A stretch of 37,620 bases of DNA from positions 1 through 37,620 of the IMG/VR virus record IMGVR_UViG_3300010938_000086, one strand, 5' to 3'. The stretch comes from a virus. The notes beneath the pieces are model-generated. The model had not been told where the DNA came from. It searched no databases and saw nothing but the letters and a program-made list of their open reading frames with translations. How positions within the stretch are numbered: the stretch's first letter is position 1; every line of letters starts with the position of its first letter. Both the position numbers and the translations under genes were made by a program. Shown here one piece after another: positions 1 to 8,678 of this stretch.

Positions 1-352
1 CATTCCCGCAGTCCCTTCTTACTCGCGCGATATACTCGCAGGCATCAATCTCGTTCAACTCCTGCTCGACCAGCGGCGACTCATCATCGACGCACGATGT
101 AAAGAAACCCTCCGAGAATTTGGCAACTATGCGTTCCGAGAAGCCAGCGCAAAAAATACAGGCGATAAACCGCTCGATATGTTCAACCACGCGATGGACG
201 CTCTACGCTACGCACTGATGAGTTGCGCAGCACTTCAAACACGCCGACCAAAAAAACAGGGAACGTGGTGGAAGTATTACCAAGAAATGAAACGACTTGA
301 GAACGCTCAAGCCGATTCATTCCCAGCGTGGTATGATTTGGCGGAGAATTGA
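1..352 (+). CDS. terL: Terminase large subunit, C-terminal part (continues from the window end)
   Basis: This is the 3' end of the terminase gene whose 5' part lies at 36502-37620. The reading frame starts with codon ATT at position 2 and stops with TGA at 350-352. It contains GDKPLDMFNHAMDALRYAL, the typical last motif of the RNase H-like nuclease domain of phage terminases, where a late Asp helps bind metal. Joined across the circular junction, removing the 82-base overlap, the protein is 462 residues, normal for TerL. The stop overlaps the next ATG (TGATG), so translation of the PurD-like gene is probably coupled to it. Confidence 0.93.
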   Translation, partial: IPAVPSYSRDILAGINLVQLLLDQRRLIIDARCKETLREFGNYAFREASAKNTGDKPLDMFNHAMDALRYALMSCAALQTRRPKKQGTWWKYYQEMKRLENAQADSFPAWYDLAEN

Positions 353-1644
353 TGAAAATTCTTATCGTTAGCCACGAAGGCGATTATTCAGGATGCGCGT
401 TCAAACTTGCTTTCGAGGGCAATCAGGTCTTCTGGTATGTCCAAGACAAAAAGATGAAACCGCTCTTGACAGGCGTTCGCAATATCTTTCACATCGACGA
501 TTACCACCCATATCTGAAAGAAGTCGATTTCATTCTGTTCGACTCGACGGGCTTTGGCGAAGAACAGGACGCACTTCGCAAAAAAGGATTGAAAGTTATC
601 GGCGGCTCATCTTTCGGCGACCGCCTCGAAATCGACCGCGACTTCGGACAGGAGGTCGCAAAAGAGTTTGGCTTGAATATCCCGCAAACAATTTCATTCT
701 CGTCAATGACCGAAGTTGAAAAATATGTTCAACAAGTTCCCGCAGCATACGTTCTTAAATCGTCAGGCGAGGACTTGCCAACATACGCAACATACGTTTC
801 ATCAACCAATGATGGAAGCGACCTTGTCGAGTTCGGATATTTTCTTGAACGGAAATTCGGACGAAAGATTCGCAAGTTCGAGTTGTGCGAAAAAATCGAC
901 GGCGTTGAAATCGGCATCGCTGCATACTTCGACGGACAAAAATTCCTCAAGCCGTATAACATCAACTACGAACACAAAAGATTCGGAACAGGACACGAAA
1001 CACGCGCGACAATCGATGGCGTCGGACAGAATACGGGCGAACTTGGGACTGTGATGGTCAACACTACGAAAGTGTCTCCACTCGTTGAACAACTGCTTCG
1101 TTTCGCTCCGCTGTTCGCTCGCGCCAATCACGTCGGCATCATCGACATTAACTTCATCCGCAGCAAGAAAGATGGAAAGTTCTATTTCCTCGAATGGACT
1201 TCGAGGTTTGGATACCCTTCTTGTATGATTGAACAATCGCTCAATCCATATAACCTCACCGATGACTTCGTCAACATTCTCGCTCATCGCGATTTGTATT
1301 GGCAGCCAAATGTTTGGACTGTCGGCATCGTTCTTGCCTCACAGGGCTTCCCGAATGAAGACGCATACAACAAGGAAGGTCGCGGCTTGCCGATTCTCGG
1401 AATCGATGAAGTTATGCTTCATACAGGGTATTTTTATCCATGGGAATTTGAGATGGACGGCGAACAGATGATTACATCCGCAGGCATCGGCGCGTCAGTT
1501 GTCGTCTGCGGCATCGCGTCAGATTTGGCAAAGGCGCAAGAAAACGCATATAATAACGTCAAGAAAGTTAAGATTCCGAATGTGTATTATCGCACGGACA
1601 TTGGCGATAGAGTTCTTGCGGAGATGAGATATGCCGTCATCTGA
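352..1644 (+). CDS. PurD-like ATP-grasp ligase (phosphoribosylamine-glycine ligase family)
   Basis: The 430-residue protein has the length and order of PurD. YEHKRFGTG followed by QNTGELG (about 206-232) matches the HKR...PNTGGMG region. FLEWTSRFGYPS (279-290) matches the metal-binding EFN.RFGDPE region. The end, AQENAYNNVKKV...YYRTDIGDR (395-420), matches the PurD C-terminal domain. Key places differ: EFN is EWT, GDPE is GYPS, and the glycine-rich ATP loop of PurD (normally KADGLAAGKG-like) reads KSSGEDLPTY near 136-145. I therefore think it joins a carboxylate to an amine but may not make glycinamide ribotide. A start at ATG 352 is preferred over an upstream TTG at 349 because of the TGATG overlap and GGAG upstream. 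It lies between terminase and portal, which suggests a virion- or DNA-linked substrate (inference). Confidence 0.85.
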   Translation: MKILIVSHEGDYSGCAFKLAFEGNQVFWYVQDKKMKPLLTGVRNIFHIDDYHPYLKEVDFILFDSTGFGEEQDALRKKGLKVIGGSSFGDRLEIDRDFGQEVAKEFGLNIPQTISFSSMTEVEKYVQQVPAAYVLKSSGEDLPTYATYVSSTNDGSDLVEFGYFLERKFGRKIRKFELCEKIDGVEIGIAAYFDGQKFLKPYNINYEHKRFGTGHETRATIDGVGQNTGELGTVMVNTTKVSPLVEQLLRFAPLFARANHVGIIDINFIRSKKDGKFYFLEWTSRFGYPSCMIEQSLNPYNLTDDFVNILAHRDLYWQPNVWTVGIVLASQGFPNEDAYNKEGRGLPILGIDEVMLHTGYFYPWEFEMDGEQMITSAGIGASVVVCGIASDLAKAQENAYNNVKKVKIPNVYYRTDIGDRVLAEMRYAVI

Positions 1645-3286
1645 TTCAGAGGAAGCACTCTCCAACGTTCAAGTCCCACCAACAGAATTAGAAAATCCCG
1701 ACGATGTAATCAAGCGCGTCGCTTCTTTCTGGCGAGTCGGCAAACGATTTCGTGAACGATTCGGCAAGAATTGGCGGCGTTTCTGGCGGCTCTATATGGG
1801 CGACCATTGGGACGTCCCCGCCCCGCTCGGCGAAGTCAAGCCGAAGACCAATCTCGTCTTCTCAACTATCGAGACGCTCACTTCCACCGTTACTGCAAAT
1901 AAGCCGCGTATGATTATCGTCGCCCGCGAACCTGAAGGCACACAATTAGCCGCAAAAATTCAGAAGTATCTCGACTATATCTGGGACTCCGCAGATATGG
2001 ATTTCAAACTTCCAATTCTCGCGCGGGAAATGATGATTGTCGGCAACGCCTTCGCTCGCGTGTTCTTCAACGAGTTGACAGATGAATTGGATATTGATAT
2101 TGTGCCTGCCGCGTGGGTCGCAGTTGAGCCAGCAGCATTGCGCCTTGAAGACGCTCAATGGATTATCGTCTCACGCCCGTATTCATACGACAAAATTCGT
2201 ATGCTCTATCCCGATGAAACGCAAGACCTTATCGCAGGCATAGATGATAAAGCCGAAGAATTATTTCCACCGCATCTTCAGGGATTCGAGGGTATGCGCG
2301 TTATCAGCCCCGTCGCTACTACCGACGGTTCTTCCGTTACTGTCTATTCGTCTGACGCCAAATCAAAAGTCGAAGAATACGGCAATATGGTTCGACTCAC
2401 CGAAGCGTGGTTCAAGAAAGAAAAGGGCTTGTGGGAATATCTCTTAATTGCCAACAACGTTCTCATCAAGCGTGAGGACTTCGAGTTGAGCCGACCACCG
2501 CTTGTTCACTTCGGCTTGTATCGCACGGCTTTCGCACTCTGGGCGGTCGGCGATGTCCAGCAAATTTATGAAAAGCAGTTGGAAATCAATAAGCGCAGTC
2601 AGCAGATTCTCGAATGGATTAAAATGTCCGCAAATCCTGCGGTTGCTATCGCTCCCGAAGCACAGTTTGAGGGCGACACTCGTATCCGCGCAGGCACAAT
2701 TCTTCAAGTTCATCCTGACTTAATCCGCTGGCTGTCTCCTCCAAATATGCCGTCGGAACTTATCACCGATGTCGAAATGAACAAGCGTGATATTGAGCAG
2801 ATTCTCGGCAATCCTGAAATCTTGCAGGGCATTCATCCAAAAGGTGTCGAATCAGGCAAAGCACTTCAGAATCTTTATGACTTCGCAAACGTCCGCGTCC
2901 TCGCCCGCGTGCGCGTAATCGAAGCAGGACTCAAGGAATTAGCCGAAATCCTCATCGAAAACCTCGCTAAATACTACCCGCGAAATCTCCTGCCAAAGAA
3001 AATTATGACCTTCGCAGGCGCAACCCCTGAATATGTCGATTTAACCGAAGCAGATGTTGCACAACTACAAAATTATGAGATGGTCGCGCAAATCGCAGGC
3101 GGCTCGATGCTCCCTACCCGCGATGTCGAAGAACGCGAACTCGTCGTCGCGCTCTTTCAGTTAGGTCTCCTCTCTGGTGAGGAAGTCCTCAAGCACAGCG
3201 GTCTGGATAATTGGGTCGAACTCGTGCGGCAATATCAGGAACTCAAAAAGGCGCAGGCACAACTTGCCCAGCAGCAGCAAACTTGA
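1631..3286 (+). CDS. Portal protein
   Basis: The 551-residue protein forms the dodecameric portal at the packaging vertex (family role). It follows terminase and precedes scaffold and capsid, the normal portal position. The N-terminal part (WRRFWRLYMGDHW, then TNLVFSTIETLTSTVTANKPR) and the middle part (QIYEKQLEINKRSQQILEWI) resemble P22-like portals, which begin with residues on the wing and then the conserved N.I...v....P pattern. The C-terminus is helical and Gln-rich (QQQQT). The start overlaps the PurD-like gene by 14 bases with GGAG upstream. The stop TGA sits inside the -35 element of the next promoter. Confidence 0.85.
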   Translation: MPSSDSEEALSNVQVPPTELENPDDVIKRVASFWRVGKRFRERFGKNWRRFWRLYMGDHWDVPAPLGEVKPKTNLVFSTIETLTSTVTANKPRMIIVAREPEGTQLAAKIQKYLDYIWDSADMDFKLPILAREMMIVGNAFARVFFNELTDELDIDIVPAAWVAVEPAALRLEDAQWIIVSRPYSYDKIRMLYPDETQDLIAGIDDKAEELFPPHLQGFEGMRVISPVATTDGSSVTVYSSDAKSKVEEYGNMVRLTEAWFKKEKGLWEYLLIANNVLIKREDFELSRPPLVHFGLYRTAFALWAVGDVQQIYEKQLEINKRSQQILEWIKMSANPAVAIAPEAQFEGDTRIRAGTILQVHPDLIRWLSPPNMPSELITDVEMNKRDIEQILGNPEILQGIHPKGVESGKALQNLYDFANVRVLARVRVIEAGLKELAEILIENLAKYYPRNLLPKKIMTFAGATPEYVDLTEADVAQLQNYEMVAQIAGGSMLPTRDVEERELVVALFQLGLLSGEEVLKHSGLDNWVELVRQYQELKKAQAQLAQQQQT

Positions 3287-3310
3287 CAAGCAATATCGTC
3301 TTGCTATAAT
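3283..3310 (+). promoter_or_regulatory. Strong sigma70-type promoter for the capsid gene block
   Basis: TTGACA at 3283-3288 and TATAAT at 3305-3310 with 16 bases between them match both consensus hexamers exactly. It overlaps the portal stop codon and lies just before the first small gene at 3331, so it would raise transcription of the small genes, decoration, scaffold and capsid above the terminase-portal level. Confidence 0.75.
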
Positions 3311-3330
3311 TTTTGTCAAAGGAGATGACT

Positions 3331-3450
3331 ATGCCAAAACACGGTGGAAAAAGCACGATTAAGACCCCTGTTTATCACACAGAAAAAGCCGACAGTGGGA
3401 GCAAGAAAACAGGCGCACCAATTGTAACGCCTGTCAAGACCAACAAGTAA
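3331..3450 (+). CDS. Small basic protein, 39 residues, unknown
   Basis: ATG at 3331 follows AAAGGAG with good spacing, directly downstream of the TTGACA/TATAAT promoter. The product MPKHGGKSTIKTPVYHTEKA... is rich in Lys, Thr and Gly, with no membrane segment. Its TAA overlaps the ATG of the next gene (TAATG). I do not recognise the family. Given its place, a minor virion or assembly role is possible (inference). Confidence 0.6.
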   Translation: MPKHGGKSTIKTPVYHTEKADSGSKKTGAPIVTPVKTNK

Positions 3451-3581
3451 TGGCATTCGGTTTTCTTAAACGTCTTTTCGGCAAGAAGAAAAAGAAAGCG
3501 CGTGCTATCGTTGCAGCGCAGCAGGTTCAGAAAATTAACCCCCTTGAGAAAAAAGACGTTATGAAAGGATTGGTGAAATAA
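3450..3581 (+). CDS. Small Lys-rich protein, 43 residues, unknown
   Basis: It starts at the TAATG overlap and ends at another TAATG overlap, so three small genes are coupled in a chain. The sequence begins MAFGFLKRLFGKKKKKARA, a short amphipathic basic segment of a kind seen in peripheral membrane or nucleic-acid binding peptides. No function is assigned. Confidence 0.55.
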   Translation: MAFGFLKRLFGKKKKKARAIVAAQQVQKINPLEKKDVMKGLVK

Positions 3582-3919
3582 TGCCACGCAAACCGAGAAC
3601 AGCAGCAGCAAAGCGTCAGGTCGCAGAATCGGTCGATGCGGCGATGCCTGACGAGACGGGAGCGGCAGCCCCGACGGGAGACGCCGCATCTCAAGTCCCA
3701 TCAATTCTTAATGAAATGGCAAGTGTGTTGAGCCAGATGGCTCAAGCATTGCCGCAAGTGTCTGACCGACTTCAATCGGTTGCGACAGAATTAACCAATA
3801 TTGCAAATGCGGTTGCGGGCGGTGGCGGCGCACCTGCTTCAGCGGCAACGCCCGCTCCGACAACGCCTGCTGAAGCGGCTCAAACTCCGCCCGCAGGCGC
3901 AACATTACCTAATGTGTAA
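3581..3919 (+). CDS. Ala/Pro-rich small protein with central helix
   Basis: The 112-residue product has a basic N-terminus (MPRKPRTAAAKR), a central amphipathic helix (SILNEMASVLSQMAQALPQVSDRLQSV in outline, about residues 41-70) and a low-complexity Ala/Pro/Thr tail. It sits between the promoter and the decoration-like protein. It could be a minor head protein or assembly chaperone; the family is not recognised. Confidence 0.6.
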   Translation: MPRKPRTAAAKRQVAESVDAAMPDETGAAAPTGDAASQVPSILNEMASVLSQMAQALPQVSDRLQSVATELTNIANAVAGGGGAPASAATPAPTTPAEAAQTPPAGATLPNV

Positions 3920-3930
3920 GGAGTAAGAAG

Positions 3931-4386
3931 ATGGCAAAGACAGTTTATCCCCTTGTCGTTCCCGCAGACCTTGTGTCCGCTAATGATTCAACGGCAAAGA
4001 TTAACCCAGGCACGATTGTCGTCGATACGAGCGGCAATCGCTTCGTATATCTGAAGAACGAGGAAGCGGCAACGGCTCTCGCGGCAGGCGATTGGGTTTC
4101 ATACTCCAGCGCAACGGGAGTCAAGAAGAATACCGCTTCAAATGTCAGCAAACTTCCAGCAGGACGAACATTCTCAACTACCATCACCGCAGGGTATTAC
4201 GGTTGGTTTCAAATACGTGGACTCATTTCGGGTCTGTCGGGCTTGACGGCAAACGAAATCGTCTCCATCGGCGGAGCGGCAGGTCAAACTGTTGTCAACA
4301 CTCCGCTTGGAGCGGCAGGCGAATTGAAAGCCGCTGTTATCGGACACGCCGTCAGCGCGACATCGGCGTATATTGCGCTTGGATAA
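3931..4386 (+). CDS. Probable capsid decoration protein
   Basis: This 151-residue protein is rich in Ala, Gly, Thr and Ser with a beta-type pattern (GTIVVDTSGNRFVYLKN, then AGYYGWFQIRGL). A small beta-rich protein just before scaffold and major capsid is usual for head decoration or stabilisation proteins. It has a good ribosome site (AAGGAG, 3919-3924). The assignment rests on position and composition, not on a diagnostic motif. Confidence 0.55.
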   Translation: MAKTVYPLVVPADLVSANDSTAKINPGTIVVDTSGNRFVYLKNEEAATALAAGDWVSYSSATGVKKNTASNVSKLPAGRTFSTTITAGYYGWFQIRGLISGLSGLTANEIVSIGGAAGQTVVNTPLGAAGELKAAVIGHAVSATSAYIALG

Positions 4387-4387
4387 G

Positions 4388-4416
4388 CGCGAACACGGGG
4401 CTTTGCCCCACTCGCG
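4388..4416 (+). promoter_or_regulatory. Two-part mRNA hairpin before the scaffold gene
   Basis: CGCGA (4388-4392) pairs with TCGCG (4412-4416), and inside it GGGGC (4397-4401) pairs with GCCCC (4405-4409) around a TTT loop. No T-run follows, so it is not a classic terminator. It abuts the scaffold ribosome site (GGGAGGA, 4416-4422) and may limit scaffold translation or stabilise an upstream message end. Confidence 0.45.
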
Positions 4417-4426
4417 GGAGGATATT

Positions 4427-5122
4427 ATGCCAGATGAAAAAGCCGAACAAAATGTGGACTCGACGAATAGCAGCGAGCAAACCACGTCGAATGGCTACTC
4501 TTATAACCCCGACACGAACGAGATAACATTCCCAGACGGGAAGACGTTGTCTGTTGACGAGGTCGGAAAAGGTTATTTGAGGCAGCAGGATTACACGAGA
4601 AAAACCCAGGAGTTAGCCGACCTTAAGCGAAAACTCGGCTCGTGGTCTGATTTTGCCGAAGCACTTAATCGCCATCCACGACGCCAAGAACTCGAAAAGA
4701 AATTCTTGGATTTCTGGAAGAACGTAGAGAACGAGAAATCTGAATCTACTGACGAGGGAGAAGTAACCGAGCAGGACTTGCAACTTGCTCGTATGGAACT
4801 TACTCAAGAGCGAATGGACTACGAAGCAAAACTTGGAAGACGTTTGACTCCCGAAGAAATCGAACTCGTCAATTCAGTTATTGTCGCAAAAGACGGCGAT
4901 ATTACCGTTGAACAAGCGCATCAATACATTCTTCGGCAAGTTCAGGCATTGGGCAAGAGGTCGCAAGAAAAGTCAAAGGCGGCAGCCCCTGGCGGAGGTA
5001 GTAATGCGTTCGGCACTACTCCGAAGCAGAAACCTATCTCCCAGATGACCCCCGAAGAACGACGCGCAGCAATGCGTCAAGCGGTCGAAAAAATGCTTGC
5101 GTCATCTGGGACTGAAGAATGA
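4427..5122 (+). CDS. Capsid scaffolding protein
   Basis: The 231-residue product is acidic and highly charged. It has an N-terminal disordered part, then SYNPDTNEITFPDGKTLSVDEV, a pattern common in scaffold proteins, then long helices (LADLKRKLGSW, QDLQLARMELTQERMDYEAK) and a charged C-terminus (TPEERRAAMRQAVEKML) that would bind the capsid protein. It directly precedes the major capsid gene. ATG 4427 is chosen because GGGAGG lies 4-9 bases upstream; an in-frame upstream ATG at 4373 falls within the preceding gene. Scaffold proteins guide procapsid assembly and leave before packaging (family knowledge). Confidence 0.75.
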   Translation: MPDEKAEQNVDSTNSSEQTTSNGYSYNPDTNEITFPDGKTLSVDEVGKGYLRQQDYTRKTQELADLKRKLGSWSDFAEALNRHPRRQELEKKFLDFWKNVENEKSESTDEGEVTEQDLQLARMELTQERMDYEAKLGRRLTPEEIELVNSVIVAKDGDITVEQAHQYILRQVQALGKRSQEKSKAAAPGGGSNAFGTTPKQKPISQMTPEERRAAMRQAVEKMLASSGTEE

Positions 5123-5133
5123 GGAGGTAACCA

Positions 5134-6114
5134 ATGGCATTGCCCGTTGCTGACCAAATTGCTGCAATAGTCAAAACACATATCGTCCCAGAACTTGTAG
5201 ATAACATCTACAAGTCGAACGTCCTTTTCCATCGACTTCACCAGAAGCAGAAGGTTGTTAAGAACTTCGGCAGAGGAACGATTCAGTTGCCGATTGTTAC
5301 AGCAAAAGAAGCAGCCGTCGGCACGTATAGCAAGTTCGGTATTCTTTCAACGACTCCAACAGATTCGTTTAACGCCGCTCAACTGACGATGGCTCACTAT
5401 TACGGACAACTCATCATTGCCGAGCAGGAACTTGCTAACTCAAAAGGCGAAGGCACAGATGCGGTTATTGACCTTCTGGAAGCAAAGCGGCAGAACGTCG
5501 AACTTACGATGTTTGATTCAATAGGCACAGACCTCTATACAGGCGACGGCACAGACCCCGATGCCCTTGTGGGTCTCGTGTCTATTATCTCTGCCGCGTC
5601 CGCGTATGCGGGAATCGCTCCCGCTGACCTCGCTGATTGGGTTGCAGGATATATTGATGCGACTGCCACCGCTTTGTCCGCTTTGACCATCCTTCAAATA
5701 AAGAAGGCAATCGGCGGACTTACCATCGGCACTGACCGACCGACAATGGGTGTTACCACACAAGCGGTCTACGACAAGATATGGTCGCTCATCGTAACGA
5801 ATGAGCGATATGTCGGCGAGGCAAAGCGTGTAAGCGTTGGCGGGTGGGAGGCAATTGAAATCGGCGGCGTGCCAATCTTCGTTGACCAGCATCTACCGAC
5901 AGGTCTCTTTGTCGCCGCTAAGGATTCGATTATCTTCTTGAATGAGAATTACCTGAAGTTCTACATCCAGAGTGGATACAACTTTGACCCTGAACCGCTG
6001 CCACCTCCGAAAGACCAAGACATTCACATCACTCGTCTTCGCTTCTTTGCGCAGTTGGCGACGAACAAAAGGAAAGCGCACGGTGCGATAACGAATATCG
6101 ACCCGACAGCGTAG
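5134..6114 (+). CDS. Major capsid protein (HK97-fold type)
   Basis: The 326-residue protein starts MALPVADQIAAIVKTHIVPEL and continues NIYKSNVLFHRL, then GRGTIQLPIVTAKEA, a layout typical of HK97-fold capsid proteins with an extended N-arm and E-loop region. The C-terminal half has GVPIFVDQHLPTGLFVAAKDSI and FAQLATNKRKAHGAI, the usual terminal beta-sheet. It follows scaffold with a strong AGGAGG site and is followed by two stable hairpins rather than another gene, as expected for a very abundant message. Confidence 0.85.
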   Translation: MALPVADQIAAIVKTHIVPELVDNIYKSNVLFHRLHQKQKVVKNFGRGTIQLPIVTAKEAAVGTYSKFGILSTTPTDSFNAAQLTMAHYYGQLIIAEQELANSKGEGTDAVIDLLEAKRQNVELTMFDSIGTDLYTGDGTDPDALVGLVSIISAASAYAGIAPADLADWVAGYIDATATALSALTILQIKKAIGGLTIGTDRPTMGVTTQAVYDKIWSLIVTNERYVGEAKRVSVGGWEAIEIGGVPIFVDQHLPTGLFVAAKDSIIFLNENYLKFYIQSGYNFDPEPLPPPKDQDIHITRLRFFAQLATNKRKAHGAITNIDPTA

Positions 6115-6145
6115 TTAGTGGATAATTGCCCAGCAATCTGGTGGA

Positions 6146-6221
6146 GTGCGGGCGGTAGTAATCCTATCGCCCGCACAGTGATATGTGGGGTGCGGGCGAT
6201 GGTAATTCTATCGCCCGCCCC
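6146..6221 (+). repeat. Tandem duplicated hairpins downstream of the capsid gene
   Basis: Two near copies of one stem-loop follow the capsid stop. The first (6146-6176) has perfect 9-bp arms GTGCGGGCG/CGCCCGCAC. The second (6187-6221) has GCGGGCGAT/ATCGCCCGC, extended by GGG/CCC across one bulged T. Loops share GTAAT and CT. Neither is followed by a T-run. The second ends 8 bases before the adaptor ATG (6230), which has no clear ribosome site, so the pair may stabilise the capsid mRNA 3' end and hold down adaptor translation. Confidence 0.7.
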
Positions 6222-6229
6222 GTAATATT

Positions 6230-7216
6230 ATGGCAACAGTTGGAGATGCCGTAACACTCCTGCGAACACGATTTCGCGACCCTGACGGAACATATCTCAC
6301 AACAACAGTCGCGGTTGATTATATCAATACCGCGATTCGTGAATGGGCGCGGAGGACTCAATCAGTTGCTCGCGCAAAAGGACTCAAAATCATCTCCGAT
6401 AAGCAGCGATACCCATATCCGCGCGGATTGATTCGACCGCTCTGGTGGTGGCATCTTCAGCAAATTCGACCGCGTCTTGTCGCTCGGACGAAATATGCTT
6501 CCCCATACTTTCAGCCCTGGGCGTTCGCGCATAGCGGCATGCCGCTATTCTGCTACGCAGACCAGGGCGATTTTAATATCGTGCCGATTCCGAACTATAA
6601 AGAACCTGCGGCAACATTGATGCTTCCCGTTGCGGCAACTGACCTTGAGATTAAAGCGACGCCGATAACTTCGGGCTTCCCGCACAAAGGCAGGATTCTC
6701 ATCGTTGACGGCTCTTTGCTGCCATCGCTTGACAGTGAGGACTCATCGGGCGATGCGCAAATTACGAAAGAAGGCGGAGCGATTTATCCGACAGGTTCGC
6801 TCGCAGGCAAGGTGGAAGAAATATGGTATAACCACTACTCGCAAGATACAGCATCAGACACGATGACGTTCTCTCGCTGCATTCGCGGCGCGGGAGAGAC
6901 AACCGCGCTTGCGTGGACGACGCGGGCGGTTGTCGTTCGACTCTCCGTCGAAGTGCATTATATCGTCATTCCGAAATCAGCGACGACTACTTTAACTGAC
7001 ACGCTTGACATTGCAGATAACGACCTTGATGGCGTCATCTCTCACGCGCTTGCCCTCGCATTCCTTGCGACAAAGCAAATGAATGACGCTGCATTCTGGA
7101 GCAAGCAGTTTGAGGACTTCGTCGCAATGCGCGTGAAGGAAAACGTCGCAAAACGCGGGGATATGCAATTGCGATTGAACTACGAGACGCCAGAGCAATA
7201 TATGGAGGCGTGGTAG
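6230..7216 (+). CDS. Head-tail adaptor protein
   Basis: The 328-residue protein begins VGDAVTLLRTRFRDPDGTYL...VDYINTAIREWARR, the short helical N-terminal pattern (L.R....DPDG....D.iN.a..e) common to podovirus adaptor proteins that sit under the portal. The middle is beta-rich. The order capsid, adaptor, gp10-like protein matches podovirus tails. No Shine-Dalgarno is visible before ATG 6230; the preceding hairpin may control access. Confidence 0.65.
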   Translation: MATVGDAVTLLRTRFRDPDGTYLTTTVAVDYINTAIREWARRTQSVARAKGLKIISDKQRYPYPRGLIRPLWWWHLQQIRPRLVARTKYASPYFQPWAFAHSGMPLFCYADQGDFNIVPIPNYKEPAATLMLPVAATDLEIKATPITSGFPHKGRILIVDGSLLPSLDSEDSSGDAQITKEGGAIYPTGSLAGKVEEIWYNHYSQDTASDTMTFSRCIRGAGETTALAWTTRAVVVRLSVEVHYIVIPKSATTTLTDTLDIADNDLDGVISHALALAFLATKQMNDAAFWSKQFEDFVAMRVKENVAKRGDMQLRLNYETPEQYMEAW

Positions 7217-7217
7217 T

Positions 7218-8678
7218 GTGGCAAAAGGCGACGGGCTCTTTGAAGTCGTCGGCGAACATCTTTACGGTGGACTCTACGATTCGCTGCGCTGGGATAAGAT
7301 TCCGCACAACGGCGCGACGATTCTTAAAAACATCGACCTGCGGCGCAGCGTAAATAACGGCGGACTCACAATCCGCAAGGGATATGACACGGCAGTTACG
7401 GGCTTTCTTGGAACGGTCAACGGCATTCTCTACGCTCACTACGGTTCGACGAAGAAGATTTATTTCACAACCACAAGCGGCTTATATGTCGCTGTCGATA
7501 CGGGCGTATATCCACTAACCGCTTCCGCTCTTACGCTTCCGACGGGGATTACGCTCTCCTCTGACAGAAACTTTCTCGCTCAACTGCGCGGAAAGGTTGT
7601 CGTAACGGGCTGCACGCCTGCGCCATTTCTCATCGACATCGCAACGGACGCAACATCGCTTATCAGCGGATTCCCGACGACAGGCACGACTGCCGCTCCG
7701 AGACACTGCATCGCGCATCTATCGCGAATGTTTATGTGCGGTTCGGCAACAGACCCGTTCTTCGATTCGCGTGTTTGGTTCTCGGCGGTAGGAGACGCGA
7801 CGGATTTCACGACTGCCAATAATGCAGGATATATCGACATCTGGGCGACTCGCCCGCTCGTCGGTCTGGCTTCCGCTGGCGATGCACTTCTCGTCTTCAG
7901 CCAGAGCGCGATTTACACGATTGTCGGCGAAAATCCTTTCAACTTTGCGGTTTATAAGGTCGCCGATTTGGGAGCGCAACACGGACACGGTGTAACTTCC
8001 GTTCATCGTGAGGCGTGCTTCGCATCACCCACAGGACTCTACCTTGTTCAGCGCAGGCAAGGAATGAGGCGAATCAGCCAGCCAATTCAGAGAGCATACG
8101 ACGCATCTGATTTGACTAAAACGGTTGTAACATTTGACCCGTATCTTGGTGAGATATGGCTTATTCTGTTCGACACGACATACAAGACGTTCGTCTATAA
8201 CATTGAGTTGGGTGCGTGGAGACAACACGCATACGCCGATGCGTTTACGTTGATGCAGCCCGCCGTGCCGATGAATGCGATGCTGGGTAGTTCGTCCGCT
8301 GGTTTTCGGCGAATCAACCACGCTTCGTTGACAACTGATGCGGGGACGACAATCAGCGCGGAATATCAAAGCCCGATTCTTGATGCTGGCGAGGATGTGC
8401 TTATTTCGCCCGAATATGTGTATCTCATACTTGATTCTGGCGGGGCTGCGCCAGCGAGCGCAATAACGCATACCGTATTAAGTCCGAGCGGCGCGTCTCT
8501 TGCAACAGAGACAATTACGTCCGCTCCTGCAACTGACGATAAATACATCGTTAAGCGGTTGCCCGTGCATAAAGGTTTTCAGCGCGGCGTTCTCTACGAT
8601 GTTTCGTGGTCTGATGCAGCAGTCAAATTGACGGGCTTCAAGTTTGTTGGTAAGATTGAATCACAAGGAGGTAGATAA
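7218..8678 (+). CDS. Tail accessory / DNA stabilisation protein, P22 gp10-like
   Basis: The 486-residue protein has the pattern of P22 gp10-type tail tube accessory proteins: NGATILKNIDLRR...GGLTIRKGYDTA near the start (the 'iNm.p.rgg...rr' segment), then repeated beta-blades (GILYAHYGSTKKIYF, FLAQLRGKVVVTG, LVGLASAGDALLVFSQSAIY). It probably caps the portal-adaptor channel and keeps packaged DNA inside. It starts directly after the adaptor stop with GTG/ATG spacing consistent with coupling; the start used here is GTG at 7218. The end overlaps the next ATG (TAATG), whose AAGGAGG site is inside this gene. Confidence 0.65.
   Translation: MAKGDGLFEVVGEHLYGGLYDSLRWDKIPHNGATILKNIDLRRSVNNGGLTIRKGYDTAVTGFLGTVNGILYAHYGSTKKIYFTTTSGLYVAVDTGVYPLTASALTLPTGITLSSDRNFLAQLRGKVVVTGCTPAPFLIDIATDATSLISGFPTTGTTAAPRHCIAHLSRMFMCGSATDPFFDSRVWFSAVGDATDFTTANNAGYIDIWATRPLVGLASAGDALLVFSQSAIYTIVGENPFNFAVYKVADLGAQHGHGVTSVHREACFASPTGLYLVQRRQGMRRISQPIQRAYDASDLTKTVVTFDPYLGEIWLILFDTTYKTFVYNIELGAWRQHAYADAFTLMQPAVPMNAMLGSSSAGFRRINHASLTTDAGTTISAEYQSPILDAGEDVLISPEYVYLILDSGGAAPASAITHTVLSPSGASLATETITSAPATDDKYIVKRLPVHKGFQRGVLYDVSWSDAAVKLTGFKFVGKIESQGGR

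Noticed and set aside
4388-4416. Rho-independent terminator before the scaffold gene
   Set aside because: The hairpin is real but no T-run follows, and the scaffold ribosome site comes directly after it.
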